64,000 bases of DNA from the NCBI RefSeq assembly GCF_017356015.1, contig NZ_JAFIQV010000017.1:1-64000 (forward strand), given 5' to 3'. Origin of the DNA: Azospirillum sp. SYSU D00513. GTDB lineage: Bacteria > Pseudomonadota > Alphaproteobacteria > Azospirillales > Azospirillaceae. Shown piece after piece: positions 1 through 8,805 of this stretch. Under the pieces are notes generated by a model. It was not told where the DNA came from and ran no database searches. It saw nothing but the letters and a program-made list of their open reading frames with translations. A program made the position numbers and the translations under genes. Position 1 is the stretch's first letter. Every line of letters starts with the position of its first letter.

Positions 1-294
1 GGCGGTGGCGCGCCAGCGCCAGCCTTGACGCGGGACGACCGCCCTGGCACCCAACCTTATTCCTGCTTGATCCGCATCACGGTATCTCCATACGCGCGGG
101 ATGAACCCTTTTCGGCCGAGAGCCGCGTTCAGCCCTTTTGCGCGGCGGCGGGCGCGGTTCCGAACCCGCCGGCAACCTTTCCTCGAAGGGCTCGGCAGCC
201 GACCCGCGCCCGCTGACCAGAGGCTTGGGGCGGAAAATGCGCCTGGGATGAAGACGATCGATGATGCCTCGCCCGTCTCGGCGGGCTCCGATCG
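1..294. other. left-edge stretch without a recognisable gene
   Basis: The short open frames here show no family signature and overlap one another on both strands, as expected from high GC. Nothing that looks like an RNA gene, repeat or terminator was recognised. It may hold the 3' side of a gene outside the window, but no frame reads convincingly in from base 1. Confidence 0.4.
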
Positions 295-1005
295 TCAGCG
301 CCGGCCGTCCAGAGCGGACAGCCACTCCCTGATCATCCTTTCGGACGCCTCACGCAGGGCCGGCCCATAAGCGCGCGCGTCCCGCCGAAGGGCGTTCACG
401 TCGATCCCGGCGCCCGCAAGTTCGGCGGCATGACCGACGAGCCAGCGCTCGAACCGCTCGCCGCAGTCCGCCTCGGGATGGAACTGCAGCCCGAGGATGT
501 CACGTCCGATCGCGAAGGCCTGCTGCTCGACCAGGTCGCTGGAAGCGAGGTTCACCGCTCCCGCGGGCAGCGAATAGGTATCGCCGTGCCAATGAAGAAC
601 CGGTGTTCCTTCCAGGTGACGCAGCGGGCTTTCACCCCCGGCCGCGGTGAGGAAAACCGGCTTGAAGCCGATCTCCTTGACGCCCGACGGGAAGACGCGC
701 GCACCGGAGGCGGCGGCGATCAGCTGCGCGCCCAGGCACAGCCCGAGCAGCGGCCGCCGGGCCTCGAGCCTCGCGGCGATGAACGCCCGTTCGGGAACCA
801 GGAACGGGTAGAGCTTCTCCTCATAGACGCCGATGGGCCCGCCCAGGACGATCAGCAGGTCGGGGTCATGGGGGTCCCCCGGGGGGAAGTCCGGATCCCC
901 GACATCGGTGTAGCGGACATCATAGCCCGCCTGCCGGATGGGCAAGGCGAAGGACCCGAGATCCTCGAAATGGACGTGCCGAAGCACGAGCGCGGTCTTC
1001 GTCAT
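295..1005 (-). CDS. class I glutamine amidotransferase-like protein
   Basis: A 236-residue stand-alone GATase1 domain, probably cytoplasmic. The nucleophile elbow reads GLCLGAQ with Cys90, and the catalytic His and Glu are His176 and Glu178 in LQFHPEAD. The oxyanion-strand motif LIVLGGPIGVYE lies near residues 51-62. The length fits the GMP-synthase-like amidotransferase family, which in various members acts on gamma-glutamyl compounds or supplies ammonia to a partner. No synthetase partner is adjacent, so the substrate cannot be named. It is the last gene of a minus-strand series; a 205-bp gap separates it from the secreted protein upstream. Confidence 0.85.
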   Translation of the reverse strand: MTKTALVLRHVHFEDLGSFALPIRQAGYDVRYTDVGDPDFPPGDPHDPDLLIVLGGPIGVYEEKLYPFLVPERAFIAARLEARRPLLGLCLGAQLIAAASGARVFPSGVKEIGFKPVFLTAAGGESPLRHLEGTPVLHWHGDTYSLPAGAVNLASSDLVEQQAFAIGRDILGLQFHPEADCGERFERWLVGHAAELAGAGIDVNALRRDARAYGPALREASERMIREWLSALDGRR

Positions 1006-1210
1006 GGCATGCCTCTTTCTGGCGCGGACGGCGGTCGGATGCCGGTTTCGGAAAAGGGCGGCGCGTCAGCCGGGAAGGTCCGGTACGATCGCACTCGCGG
1101 CGGAAATGCGGATAGTGGGCCTGCTGTCCTCTCTCCATTTGCCTGGAGGAAGAAGCAAGCCGGTCCGCCGATGGCAGTCCGCGGACCGGCGCCCTGCCCT
1201 GCTTGCCGCC

Positions 1211-1927
1211 CTACTTGCCGGTGACGACCTTGCCGGGAAGGCTCAGGTTGCCCGACGCGACCTTGAACACGTCGTCGACGCAGAGCAGCGGCGAATGCAG
1301 GTCTCCGTTCACCTTGAGGCCGGCCGTGACACCGTCGAAGGATGCGCCCTTGATGCCGCCGAGCAGGGACAGCGGGATCGCGACCTCGACCGCGTCGCCC
1401 TTGAAGGTCGTGGGATAGTCCGGGCTGTCGATCAGCAGCGGGACCTTCGGCCAGGTCGGCGGAACCCGGGGCTTCCGGCCATCCGGAATGTCGGTGACCT
1501 TCAATCCGCCCTTGCACGCCTTGTCCTCGTTCAGGACGACCCAATGTGGATGCCAGACGTCGCGATTGCGTCCACCATCGGCGGCGTCGTCGAAATCCGG
1601 ATGGAAGGTGACGGCAAGGGCGACGATGCCCTGGTCCTTTTCAAAGCCGATGTCGCCGCTGTTCAGCGAGGTCGGCCAGACATAGGCGTAGACGGACGAG
1701 CCCGCGAACTTGCCCGTCGCGGCGGGCTTGTCGGACCCGGCCGTGCCGCGCACGCGTGTCGTGAAGACGGCTGCGTCCTTCTTCGTGACGACGACGGTCT
1801 CGACGATGTCGAACGACGCCTTCACGGCATCTGTGGGCTTGGCCTCGATCGAGTGGGCGTTGGCCACGCCGAGCCAAGACGACAGCGTTCCGGCGACGGT
1901 CGCGCCGGTCAAAAGCTTGGCGAACAT
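1211..1927 (-). CDS. secreted protein of unknown family
   Basis: A protein of about 238 residues with a clear Sec signal peptide (MFAKLLTGATVAGTLSSWLG, then an Ala-rich cleavage region ending ANA). The mature part is a beta-rich sequence with a central WHPHWVVLNEDKACKGG segment and two widely spaced cysteines that could form a disulfide. I do not recognise the family. The start is set at the ATG at 1927 because GCAGGAG lies 8 bases upstream of it; the ATG at 1933 is too close to that site. A longer open frame continues upstream to 2116 but overlaps the MarR remnant and would bury the signal peptide. Export to the periplasm is inferred. Confidence 0.7.
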   Translation of the reverse strand: MFAKLLTGATVAGTLSSWLGVANAHSIEAKPTDAVKASFDIVETVVVTKKDAAVFTTRVRGTAGSDKPAATGKFAGSSVYAYVWPTSLNSGDIGFEKDQGIVALAVTFHPDFDDAADGGRNRDVWHPHWVVLNEDKACKGGLKVTDIPDGRKPRVPPTWPKVPLLIDSPDYPTTFKGDAVEVAIPLSLLGGIKGASFDGVTAGLKVNGDLHSPLLCVDDVFKVASGNLSLPGKVVTGK

Positions 1928-1967
1928 GTGCATGACTCCTGCTTTCTTCCTTGCCTGGAGGTTTGGG

Positions 1968-2393
1968 CTATCCTTTGTGAAACACGCCCCAAGTGGCAGC
2001 TTGGTGCGAAGGATCGGCTGCAGCGTGGTCGCGGCATTCGATGCGGATATCCTGCTGACCGAAGGCCGCGTCCACGAAAGCGCGGTGATGCGGCGTCGCC
2101 GCATCGGCGTGAGCATGGGGCCGAAAATGGCGGCAGCTCACGCACATGCGCTGGATCGGGATGGCGCCGGCGTCCTGGAGCCGCTTGATCATCGTGACCA
2201 GGGTCATCAGAAGATGCTCCTTGTCCGCCTCCGACGGCGTGCCCGTCACGCCCTCCAAGGCACCGGGCACCGGATCGCCGGCCCCGAGCGCCGCGTTACC
2301 GGCCTGGGTCAGGCAGACATGAACGGCACGCTTGTCGGGAAGCAGGACGGCCGCGACCGCGAGGATGCCGACCGCTCGCCACGGCAGGGTCAT
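1968..2393 (-). pseudogene. truncated MarR-family regulator (C-terminal part only)
   Basis: From about residue 20 the translation (DKRAVHVCLTQAG onward) matches the region after the wing of MarR-type regulators, followed by a Cys/His-rich tail containing MCVSCRHFRPHAH and an AFVDAAFG segment seen in some alphaproteobacterial MarR proteins. The N-terminal dimerisation helices and winged helix are missing: only about 50 bp separate this reading frame from the SDR gene, and no other frame there encodes an HTH. The first 20 residues (MTLPWRAVGILAVAAVLLP) are unlike a MarR protein. I read it as a remnant left by a deletion; a shortened functional protein cannot be excluded. Confidence 0.55.
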
Positions 2394-2443
2394 GACCTCC
2401 CTCCCCGATCACATGGGCGCCGATCACACGGCGTCCGGCCCGA

Positions 2444-3250
2444 TCAGACGGCGCCATCCGCGGCCTTGTATCTGGCCGCGGGATTCTTGAGCGACAGATG
2501 AGGAGCCAGGGTGATCCTCGCCTTCTCCAAGTCGTTCCACAACTGGACATCCGCCAGCGACGGAATGGTGACGACTTCGCCCGCGTCGAAGCCGGCGAGC
2601 GCCGCATCGACCATGTCCCCGGCGTCCATGACCATCTCCGGCGGTATCGCCTTGATGTCGATGCCCGCGCGCTCGAAAAGCTCCGTCCGCGTGAAGCCCG
2701 GAAGCACCGCCTGCATCCGCACGCCGTGCGGTTCCAGCTCCACGGCGAGCGCCTGGGTCAGGGTGAGGACGAAGGCCTTGCTGGCGCAATAGCTCCCGTT
2801 GAACCGCTCGGGCATGAGGGCGACGACCGACGCGATGTTGATGATCGCGCCCTGGCGGCGCGCCGCGAACGCACGGGCGGCGGTGACGGTGAGCGCTTGC
2901 AGGACGTCGACGTTGAGGTGAAGCATGCCCTCGAGCGCGGCCGGCTCGGACCCGAGCACCGGCCCCTTCGGCCCGATGCCCGCGCAGTTGACGAGGAGCG
3001 AGAGCGCCCCGTCGTCCCGCAGCGTTGCCAGCACCCGCTCGCGGTCGTCGGCTCGGGTCAGATCCGCGGGCAGCGGAGTGACCGCGACTCCATGCTCCCC
3101 CGACAGCCGCTGCGCGAGCGCCGCCAGACGGTCGCGGTCGCGGGCGACGACGACGAGGTCGTGCCCCCGCCGCGCGAGCCGCTCCGCATAGACCGCGCCG
3201 ATGCCGGACGAGGCACCGGTGATGATCGCCGTTCCCTTTGCCATTTCCAT
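2444..3250 (-). CDS. short-chain dehydrogenase/reductase (SDR)
   Basis: A classical SDR of 268 residues. The NAD(P)-binding motif TGASSGIG is at residues 11-18, the NCAG motif near residue 88, and the Ser-Tyr-Lys catalytic set is in NIASVVAL...SYCASKAF (Tyr near 154, Lys near 158). A PGFTRTE segment follows, as usual for the family. The overall type resembles DltE-like SDRs; the substrate is unknown. AGGAG directly abuts the ATG at 3250, so the second ATG at 3244 is better spaced and may be the true start. The gene begins 3 bp after the catalase stop codon, so it is very likely co-transcribed with catalase. Confidence 0.9.
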   Translation of the reverse strand: MEMAKGTAIITGASSGIGAVYAERLARRGHDLVVVARDRDRLAALAQRLSGEHGVAVTPLPADLTRADDRERVLATLRDDGALSLLVNCAGIGPKGPVLGSEPAALEGMLHLNVDVLQALTVTAARAFAARRQGAIINIASVVALMPERFNGSYCASKAFVLTLTQALAVELEPHGVRMQAVLPGFTRTELFERAGIDIKAIPPEMVMDAGDMVDAALAGFDAGEVVTIPSLADVQLWNDLEKARITLAPHLSLKNPAARYKAADGAV

Positions 3251-3253
3251 CTC

Positions 3254-4708
3254 CTATTCCGCTGCCTGGAGGGCCGGGAGCCCGAGCGCGGCCGCGACCC
3301 CCGCGCCATAGGCGGGGTCGGCCTTGCTGCAATTCTCGACGTGCCGCCGCTGGATGTGGGGCGCCGCACCCCCGAGGGAGCGGGCCGTGTTCTCGAACAG
3401 GGCCTGGCGCTGCGCCGGACCCATCAGGCGGAACAGGTTGCCCGGCTGTTCCCAATGGTCGTCGGCGACGCGGTGATCCCAATGGGCCGCCGGCCCGTCC
3501 AGCGGCAGCGGCGGCTCCCGGGCGTCCGGATGGTCGGCCCATTCCCCCCGGCTGTTGGGGGCATAGGGCGGCGTGGCGCCCAGATTGCCGTCGGTGCGCA
3601 TGGCGCCGTCGCGGTGGTAGCTGTGGAAGGGGCATTTCGGCGCGTTGACGGGGATGTGGCTGAAGTTCACCCCCAGCCGGTAGCGCTGGGCGTCGCCGTA
3701 GGAGAAGAGCCGGGCCTGCAGCATGCGGTCTGGGGAGAAGCCGATGCCGGGCACGATGTTTGCGGGGGAGAAGGCCGCCTGCTCCACCTCCGCAAAGACG
3801 TTCTCCGGGTTGCGGTTCAGTTCCAGCACGCCGACCTCGATCAGCGGATGGTCGGCGTGCGGCCAGACCTTGGTCAGGTCGAACGGGTCGTGGCGGTGGA
3901 GGGCGGCCTCGGCCTCCGTCATCACCTGGATCGCAAGCGTCCAGCGCGGGAAGTCCCCGGCCTCGATGCTGTCGAACAGGTCGCGCTGGTGGGTTTCGCG
4001 GTCCCTGCCGATGGCGGCCTCGGCCTCCGCGTCCGTCAGGTTCTCGATGCCCTGCCGGCTGCGGAAATGGAACTTCACCCACACCCGCTCGTGGGCGGCG
4101 TTGATCATGCTGAAGGTGTGGCTGCCGAAGCCATGCATGTGGCGGTAGGACCGGGGAATGCCGCGGTCGGACATGACGATGGTCACCTGGTGCAGCGCCT
4201 CCGGCAGCAGGGTCCAGAAATCCCAGTTGTTGCTGGCGTCGCGCATGCCCGTGCGCGGGTCGCGCTTGACGGCATGGTTCAGGTCGGGGAAGCGCAGCGG
4301 ATCGCGGAAGAAGAAGACGGGCGTGTTGTTGCCGACGATGTCCCAGTTGCCTTCCTCGGTGTAGAACTTCACGGCGAAGCCGCGGATGTCGCGCTCCGCG
4401 TCGGCCGCCCCGCGCTCTCCCGCGACCGTCGAGAAGCGCACGAAGACGGGGGTCTGCTTCCCGATCCCGGCGAAGATCCTCGCCGTCGTGTAGCGGGTGA
4501 TGTCATGGGTGACCGTGAAGGTGCCGTAGGCGCCGGAGCCCTTGGCGTGCATGCGCCGTTCGGGGATCACCTCGCGGTCGAAATGGGCCAGCTTCTCGAT
4601 CAGCCAGATGTCCTGCAGGAGCGCCGGCCCGCGGCTTCCGGCGGTCTGGATGTTCAGGTTGTCGGCGACGGGAGCGCCGTTGGCGTGTGTCAGGGTCGGC
4701 TTGGTCAT
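3254..4708 (-). CDS. monofunctional haem catalase (KatA type, small subunit)
   Basis: Disproportionates hydrogen peroxide to water and oxygen. At 484 residues it is a typical small-subunit clade catalase. The distal His lies in the [13 protein letters not shown] motif near residue 54 and the distal Asn in [14 protein letters not shown] near residue 127. The proximal haem-ligand Tyr is in [14 protein letters not shown]. The start is the ATG at 4708 with GGAG 8 bases upstream; the open frame extends further upstream but without family similarity. It lies between the MBL-fold gene (50 bp upstream) and the SDR (3 bp downstream), in an apparent oxidative-stress or detoxification unit. Confidence 0.95.
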   Translation of the reverse strand: MTKPTLTHANGAPVADNLNIQTAGSRGPALLQDIWLIEKLAHFDREVIPERRMHAKGSGAYGTFTVTHDITRYTTARIFAGIGKQTPVFVRFSTVAGERGAADAERDIRGFAVKFYTEEGNWDIVGNNTPVFFFRDPLRFPDLNHAVKRDPRTGMRDASNNWDFWTLLPEALHQVTIVMSDRGIPRSYRHMHGFGSHTFSMINAAHERVWVKFHFRSRQGIENLTDAEAEAAIGRDRETHQRDLFDSIEAGDFPRWTLAIQVMTEAEAALHRHDPFDLTKVWPHADHPLIEVGVLELNRNPENVFAEVEQAAFSPANIVPGIGFSPDRMLQARLFSYGDAQRYRLGVNFSHIPVNAPKCPFHSYHRDGAMRTDGNLGATPPYAPNSRGEWADHPDAREPPLPLDGPAAHWDHRVADDHWEQPGNLFRLMGPAQRQALFENTARSLGGAAPHIQRRHVENCSKADPAYGAGVAAALGLPALQAAE

Positions 4709-4758
4709 GGCGCGGGCTCCGTGTGGAGGGGGCGTGGGGCGGGCGTGCCGGGGACCGT

Positions 4759-5709
4759 TCAGGAAAGGGCGACGCAGCGGTAGGCGGTGCCGTGCCGCTC
4801 GGCGATGGCGAAGCCGGGGCTGGTCCAGTGATAGCCCAGCATGCGCAGCTTCTCCGCCGCCGCCCGGTCGATCAGGCGGCGGCGCGTGGCGATGCCCTGC
4901 TCCTGGTCGGTGTCGAAGCCGAAGCGCCATCCCGGATGCTCGAACGACGCGACCACGTTGGTGATGGCGTCGCCCGTGATCAGCAGGCCGTCATCGCCCG
5001 CCAGCTCCAGCGAGATGTGGCCCGGCGTGTGGCCCGGCGTCGCCAGCACGCGCAGGCCGGGCACCGGCTCGTCCCCGTCCCGCATGCGGACCAGCCGTCC
5101 GGCCATGGCGCCGAGGTCGCGGCGGGCGCCCGGCACGAAGTCGCGCAGGCCCGGATAGCGGGCGGCCGGATCCGGTCCCATCCAGAAATCCCATTCCGCC
5201 GCGGCCACATGATGGACGGCGTTGGGGAAGGACAGGGTGCCGTCCGGCCGCAGGATGCCGCCGGAATGGTCGGGGTGGGCGTGGGTCAGCACGACGTGGG
5301 TGACGGCGCCGGGATCGACGCCGGCGGCCAGCAGATTGTCCCGCAGACGCCCGGCCGTGGCCTGGAACTTGTCCCCCGACCCGGCATCGACGAGGATCAG
5401 CGCCTCGCCGGCCCGGATCAGGGGGATGTTGACGGGAATGTCGGCCGTTCCCTGCCGCCCGCCCAGCCGCCGGATGATGTCGGCCCGCTCCGCCGGCGCG
5501 GCGTCGGGCGCGATGATGGTGTCCGGCAGGGTGATGAAGCCGTCGCTGAAGACGTCGATCTGGAACGTGCCGTGCCCGAACCGCCGCGGCGGAGCCGCCA
5601 CGGCCCGCCCGGTGGCCAGCGTGCCGGCCGCCACCAGCGCGGCGGCGCCCGCCAGGAAGGATCGCCGCGCGATGGCGAACGGGTCAGGGATTTCGACCGG
5701 GTGGACCAT
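4759..5709 (-). CDS. Tat-exported metallo-beta-lactamase-fold hydrolase
   Basis: A 316-residue MBL-fold protein. The zinc-binding signature [10 protein letters not shown] is near residue 143, a further ligand is in [10 protein letters not shown], and an Asp ligand is in LLITGDAI. The N-terminus carries a twin-arginine leader ([16 protein letters not shown]), so the enzyme is probably exported folded. The ATG at 5709 has GGAGG 5 bases upstream; an in-frame ATG at 5754 has no ribosome site. Exported relatives include quorum-quenching lactonase-like and other hydrolases, but the substrate is not evident. A perfect 9-bp-arm palindrome lies about 60 bp upstream. Confidence 0.85.
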   Translation of the reverse strand: MVHPVEIPDPFAIARRSFLAGAAALVAAGTLATGRAVAAPPRRFGHGTFQIDVFSDGFITLPDTIIAPDAAPAERADIIRRLGGRQGTADIPVNIPLIRAGEALILVDAGSGDKFQATAGRLRDNLLAAGVDPGAVTHVVLTHAHPDHSGGILRPDGTLSFPNAVHHVAAAEWDFWMGPDPAARYPGLRDFVPGARRDLGAMAGRLVRMRDGDEPVPGLRVLATPGHTPGHISLELAGDDGLLITGDAITNVVASFEHPGWRFGFDTDQEQGIATRRRLIDRAAAEKLRMLGYHWTSPGFAIAERHGTAYRCVALS

Positions 5710-5768
5710 GGCTGCCTCCGCCGTTTCGGGATGGACGGGTTTCGGACGGATCATGCGATTTTCATGAC

Positions 5769-5789
5769 GTCCTGACCTGTGGTCAGGAC
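5769..5789. promoter_or_regulatory. perfect palindrome upstream of the MBL-fold gene
   Basis: Arms GTCCTGACC and GGTCAGGAC surround a 3-bp TGT spacer. The site lies 60-80 bp upstream of the MBL-fold start, in the position expected for an operator, and separates that gene from the hydrolase upstream. A dimeric repressor site of the MarR, TetR or HxlR kind would look like this; the regulator is not identified. Confidence 0.45.
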
Positions 5790-5827
5790 TTCCGCGCCAC
5801 GGGGCGCGGGGCCGCAGTCGCGGCCCT

Positions 5828-5866
5828 ATACCGGGTTCGGAGGTCGGAATTCTCCGAACCCGGTAT
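5828..5866 (-). terminator. hairpin directly after the alpha/beta hydrolase gene
   Basis: An inverted repeat of about 14 bp (ATACCGGGTTCGGA / TCCGAACCCGGTAT) with a short loop ends on the stop codon at 5866. No U-run follows, so it is either a weak intrinsic terminator or an mRNA 3'-end stabiliser that uncouples the MBL-fold gene from the gene upstream. Confidence 0.5.
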
Positions 5867-6849
5867 CAGTCCTGGAAGAAGGCCAGAAGATCGGCGTTGA
5901 TCACGTCCGCACGGGTGGTCGCCATGCCGTGATCGAAGCCCTCGTAGACCTTCAGGGTGCCCTGCTTCAGCAGCTTGATGCCGAGGAGTGCCGAATCCGC
6001 TATGGGCACGATCTGGTCGTCGTCGCCGTGCATCAGGAACACCGGCACGCCGATCGCCTTCAGGTCCTCCGTGAAGTCGGTTTCGGAGAAGGCCTTGATG
6101 CAGTCATACTGGGCCTTGATCCCGCCCATCATGCCCTGCCGCCACCAGTTGTCGATCACCCCCTGCGACACGGCGGCACCCGGCCGGTTGAAGCCGTAGA
6201 AGGGGCCGGCGGGAACGTCGCGGTAGAACTGGGCGCGGTTGGCGGCCACCTGGGCGCGGAAGCCGTCGAACACCTCCAGCGGCAGCCCGCCGGGGTTCCT
6301 GTCCGACCGGACCATGACGGGCGGCACGGCGCCGATCAGCACGGCCTTCCTCACGCGGCCCGGCTCGGCCCGCGCCACATAGCGGGCGACCTCGCCTCCG
6401 CCGGTGGAATGGCCGACATGGATGGCTCCCTTGAGGTCGAGCGCGGCGGCCAGAGCCTTCACGTCCTCGGCGTAGGTGTCCATCTCGTTGCCGGTGGCCG
6501 TCTGGGTGGAGCGTCCGTGGCCGCGCCGGTCGTGGGCGATGACGCGGTAGCCCTTCGACAGGAAGAACAGCATCTGGCTGTCCCAGTCGTCGGCCGACAG
6601 GGGCCAGCCGTGATGGAAGACGATGGCCTGCGCCTCGCGCGGCCCCCAGTCCTTGTAGAAGATCTCGGCGCCGTCCCTGGTCTTGATCGTACCCATGATG
6701 CGGTCTCCTTCGGTGGAAATGCCGGCGATGGCCGGCGTGACGGGGGAAAAGGCTGCCGTGACGAGGCCGGCGGCGGTCAGGCCGATGCCGCCGGCCAGGA
6801 CGTCGCGGCGGGTCGCGCCGGTGGCGGCGCGGGTCATGATGCTCTTCAT
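5866..6849 (-). CDS. alpha/beta hydrolase, non-haem chloroperoxidase/arylesterase type, with Tat leader
   Basis: The domain after residue 52 is a full chloroperoxidase/arylesterase-type hydrolase: oxyanion HHGWPLS, nucleophile elbow GHSTGGGEV, acid in HGDDDQIVP and catalytic His in GFDHGMAT. In front of it is a twin-arginine leader (TRRDVLAGGIGLTAAG) with an Ala-rich cleavage region. Both possible starts have good ribosome sites: GGAG 8 bases before the ATG at 6849, and AAGGAG 8 bases before the in-frame ATG at 6696, which would give the usual cytoplasmic length of about 276 residues. Exported and cytoplasmic forms may both be made. The substrate is unknown; esters or perhydrolysis are typical of the family. 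Confidence 0.85.
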   Translation of the reverse strand: MKSIMTRAATGATRRDVLAGGIGLTAAGLVTAAFSPVTPAIAGISTEGDRIMGTIKTRDGAEIFYKDWGPREAQAIVFHHGWPLSADDWDSQMLFFLSKGYRVIAHDRRGHGRSTQTATGNEMDTYAEDVKALAAALDLKGAIHVGHSTGGGEVARYVARAEPGRVRKAVLIGAVPPVMVRSDRNPGGLPLEVFDGFRAQVAANRAQFYRDVPAGPFYGFNRPGAAVSQGVIDNWWRQGMMGGIKAQYDCIKAFSETDFTEDLKAIGVPVFLMHGDDDQIVPIADSALLGIKLLKQGTLKVYEGFDHGMATTRADVINADLLAFFQD

Positions 6850-6958
6850 GATGCAGGCTCCGATGGTCCGGCATGGGCGGCCGCCGGCCGGCCGTTCGGG
6901 CGCGGCGTGCGCGGCGGGCCGCGGACGCGACGGCGCGGGGGGCCTTCCGGCCGTGAGA

Positions 6959-7522
6959 TCAGGCCGCGACGGCGGCCGTGCCCAGGTATTCGTCCGTGGA
7001 CAGCAGCGTGGCGTAGGCGAAGCCCAGGGCCGCCATGAAGGCCGCGTGGGCGTGGGCCGCCGGCACGGTGACGCCGCCGAAGGCCAGGTCGCGGGACGCG
7101 CAGGCGTCGTGGACGACCGTCGCCTTGTAGCCGAAATCCACCGCGGCGCGGGTGCAGGCGTCCACGCACATGTGGCTCATGGCGCCGCAGATCACCACCT
7201 CCTCCACGCCCCAGCCGTCCAGCAGGCCTTTCAGCTCGGTGTCGCGGAAGGAGTTGATCTGGTGCTTCAGCACCACCGGCTCCTCCGGCCGGCTGGCGAC
7301 GGCGGGATGGATGTCGGCGCCCCTGGAGCCGGGAACGAAGAAGGGCGCGTCGGCCGTGGGAAACTCGTGCCGGATGTGCACGACCGGCTCCTTCGCCGCG
7401 CGGGCGGCGGCGATCAGCCGGGCGGCGTTGGCGGCGGCGGCCTCCACGCCGGCCAAGGTCCATTTCCCGCCGGGGAAATAGTCGTTCTGCAGATCGATGA
7501 CGATGAGGGCGCGCCTGGCCAT
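6959..7522 (-). CDS. isochorismatase-like cysteine hydrolase
   Basis: A 187-residue enzyme of the isochorismatase/nicotinamidase superfamily. The catalytic Asp is in LIVIDLQNDYFPGG, the Lys in VVLKHQINSF, and the nucleophilic Cys in GAMSHMCVDACTRAA. The cis-peptide region ICGAMSHMC is typical of the YcaC and isochorismatase-like branch. The ATG at 7522 is preferred over one at 7567 because GGAGG lies 8 bases upstream of it. It is the first gene of the minus-strand series and is divergent from the racemase-family gene; the shared intergenic region holds repeated TGTAAAGG boxes. Confidence 0.88.
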   Translation of the reverse strand: MARRALIVIDLQNDYFPGGKWTLAGVEAAAANAARLIAAARAAKEPVVHIRHEFPTADAPFFVPGSRGADIHPAVASRPEEPVVLKHQINSFRDTELKGLLDGWGVEEVVICGAMSHMCVDACTRAAVDFGYKATVVHDACASRDLAFGGVTVPAAHAHAAFMAALGFAYATLLSTDEYLGTAAVAA

Positions 7523-7590
7523 TTCTCGATCCTCCGGGTTCGCGGCGTGTCTGCCTGGGACGATCATGGCGCGGCGGCGTCTCTTGCGCC

Positions 7591-7644
7591 TGTAAAGGGA
7601 TGTAAAGGGCCGTAGAGAGTCGTAACGGCTCCGTTGCCTTTACA
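7591..7644. promoter_or_regulatory. repeated TGTAAAGG boxes in a divergent promoter region
   Basis: TGTAAAGGG occurs at 7591-7599 and again at 7601-7609, exactly 10 bp apart, and an inverted copy CCTTTACA lies at 7637-7644. The boxes sit between the divergent cysteine hydrolase (start 7522) and racemase-family gene (start 7754). One helical turn between direct copies plus an inverted third copy suggests a cooperative operator. No core promoter was assigned with confidence. Confidence 0.45.
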
Positions 7645-7753
7645 CGGCGGGCATGACCGCCCTTTCGGCGCTTGCCGAAGCGAGGATGCGTTGACACACT
7701 CGCGCGCGACGGGCGGTCATCGCCGCCCCTGGTGTCTTGCAGGAGTGTCGTCC

Positions 7754-8458
7754 GTGCCGCAGAAGGTCATCGGCCTGATCGGGGGCATGAGCTGGGAAAG
7801 CTCGGCCGAATATTACCGCATCATCAACGAGCGGGTGCGCGACCGGCTGGGCGGGCTGCGCTCGGCCCGCTGTTTGATGTGGTCCTTCGACTTCGCCGAG
7901 ATCGAGGCGCTCCAGCACGCGGGCCGCTGGGACGACGCCACCGCCCTGATGATCGAGGCGGCGCAACGGCTGGAGCGCGGCGGGGCCGATTTCCTGCTGA
8001 TCTGCACCAACACCATGCACCGCATGGCGGATTCAGTGCAGGCGGCCATCACCCTGCCGCTGCTGCACATCGCCGATCCCACGGCCGAGCGCATCCGCGC
8101 CGCCGGGCTGCGGCGCGTCGGGCTGCTGGGCACCGCCTTCACCATGGAGCAGGACTTCTACAAGGGCCGCCTGAGCGACCGGCACGGGCTGGAGGTGCTG
8201 ATCCCCGGCGACGAGGACCGCGCGCTGGTCCACCGGGTGATCTACGAGGAGCTGGTGCAGGGCCGGGTCGAGGCCGCCTCGCGCGAGGCCTACCGGGAGG
8301 TGATCGCCCGGCTGGTGGAGCGCGGCGCCGAGGCGGTCATCCTCGGCTGCACCGAGATCATGCTGCTGGTCCAGCCGGAGGACAGCCCCGTCCCCCTGTT
8401 CGACACCACGGCCATCCACGCCGAGGCCGCCGTGGAGCGGGCGCTGGCCGACCTGTAG
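7754..8458 (+). CDS. aspartate/glutamate racemase family protein
   Basis: A 234-residue protein with both active-site cysteines of the family: CTNTMH in the N-terminal lobe and LGCTEIMLL in the C-terminal lobe. The N-terminal GLIGGMSWESSAEYY is typical of the Asp racemase (YgeA-like) group. Members racemise Asp, Glu or other amino acids without PLP. The start is the GTG at 7754 because GGAG lies 9 bases upstream and family similarity begins right there; no similarity is seen in the upstream extension of the frame. Confidence 0.88.
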   Translation: MPQKVIGLIGGMSWESSAEYYRIINERVRDRLGGLRSARCLMWSFDFAEIEALQHAGRWDDATALMIEAAQRLERGGADFLLICTNTMHRMADSVQAAITLPLLHIADPTAERIRAAGLRRVGLLGTAFTMEQDFYKGRLSDRHGLEVLIPGDEDRALVHRVIYEELVQGRVEAASREAYREVIARLVERGAEAVILGCTEIMLLVQPEDSPVPLFDTTAIHAEAAVERALADL

Positions 8459-8805
8459 GACCACCCGTGGCGGCGGCAAGATCCGTGTGGCGTCCGGCTC
8501 ACCCTGATTGCGGGGTGATGCAGATGCAGGTGACGTGTCGCCTTCTACCGTCCGGCTGCAGCACCACTGACTCAGCCGGAAAGACGGCGGCGCTTCAACA
8601 TCGCCGCTGCTCGACGCCTTGAAGGAGACCAAGCGATCCGGTCGCCCTCTTCCGCGACCCCTCCGGGACGGGGACGGGGACCGCGACCGCCGCCGCAATC
8701 CCCCCTACGCCCCCTTGAATCCGGAATTTCCGGACATGGCATCATGTGGGTGAGTTACACCCAGGCGCCTGGGGCAAGCCCGATTCAAAGCTCATGCGCG
8801 ACGCT
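8459..8805. other. intergenic region between the racemase gene and the polysaccharide export gene
   Basis: About 350 bp between two converging genes. No coding frame with family similarity, clear terminator or repeat was seen. It marks the boundary between the catabolic genes and the exopolysaccharide locus. Confidence 0.4.

Noticed and set aside
2424..4783. Very long open frames opposite or out of frame with the SDR and catalase genes (over 500 residues on both strands).
   Set aside because: They are rich in Arg/Pro/Gly, lack family similarity and exactly shadow strong genes, as expected in high-GC DNA.
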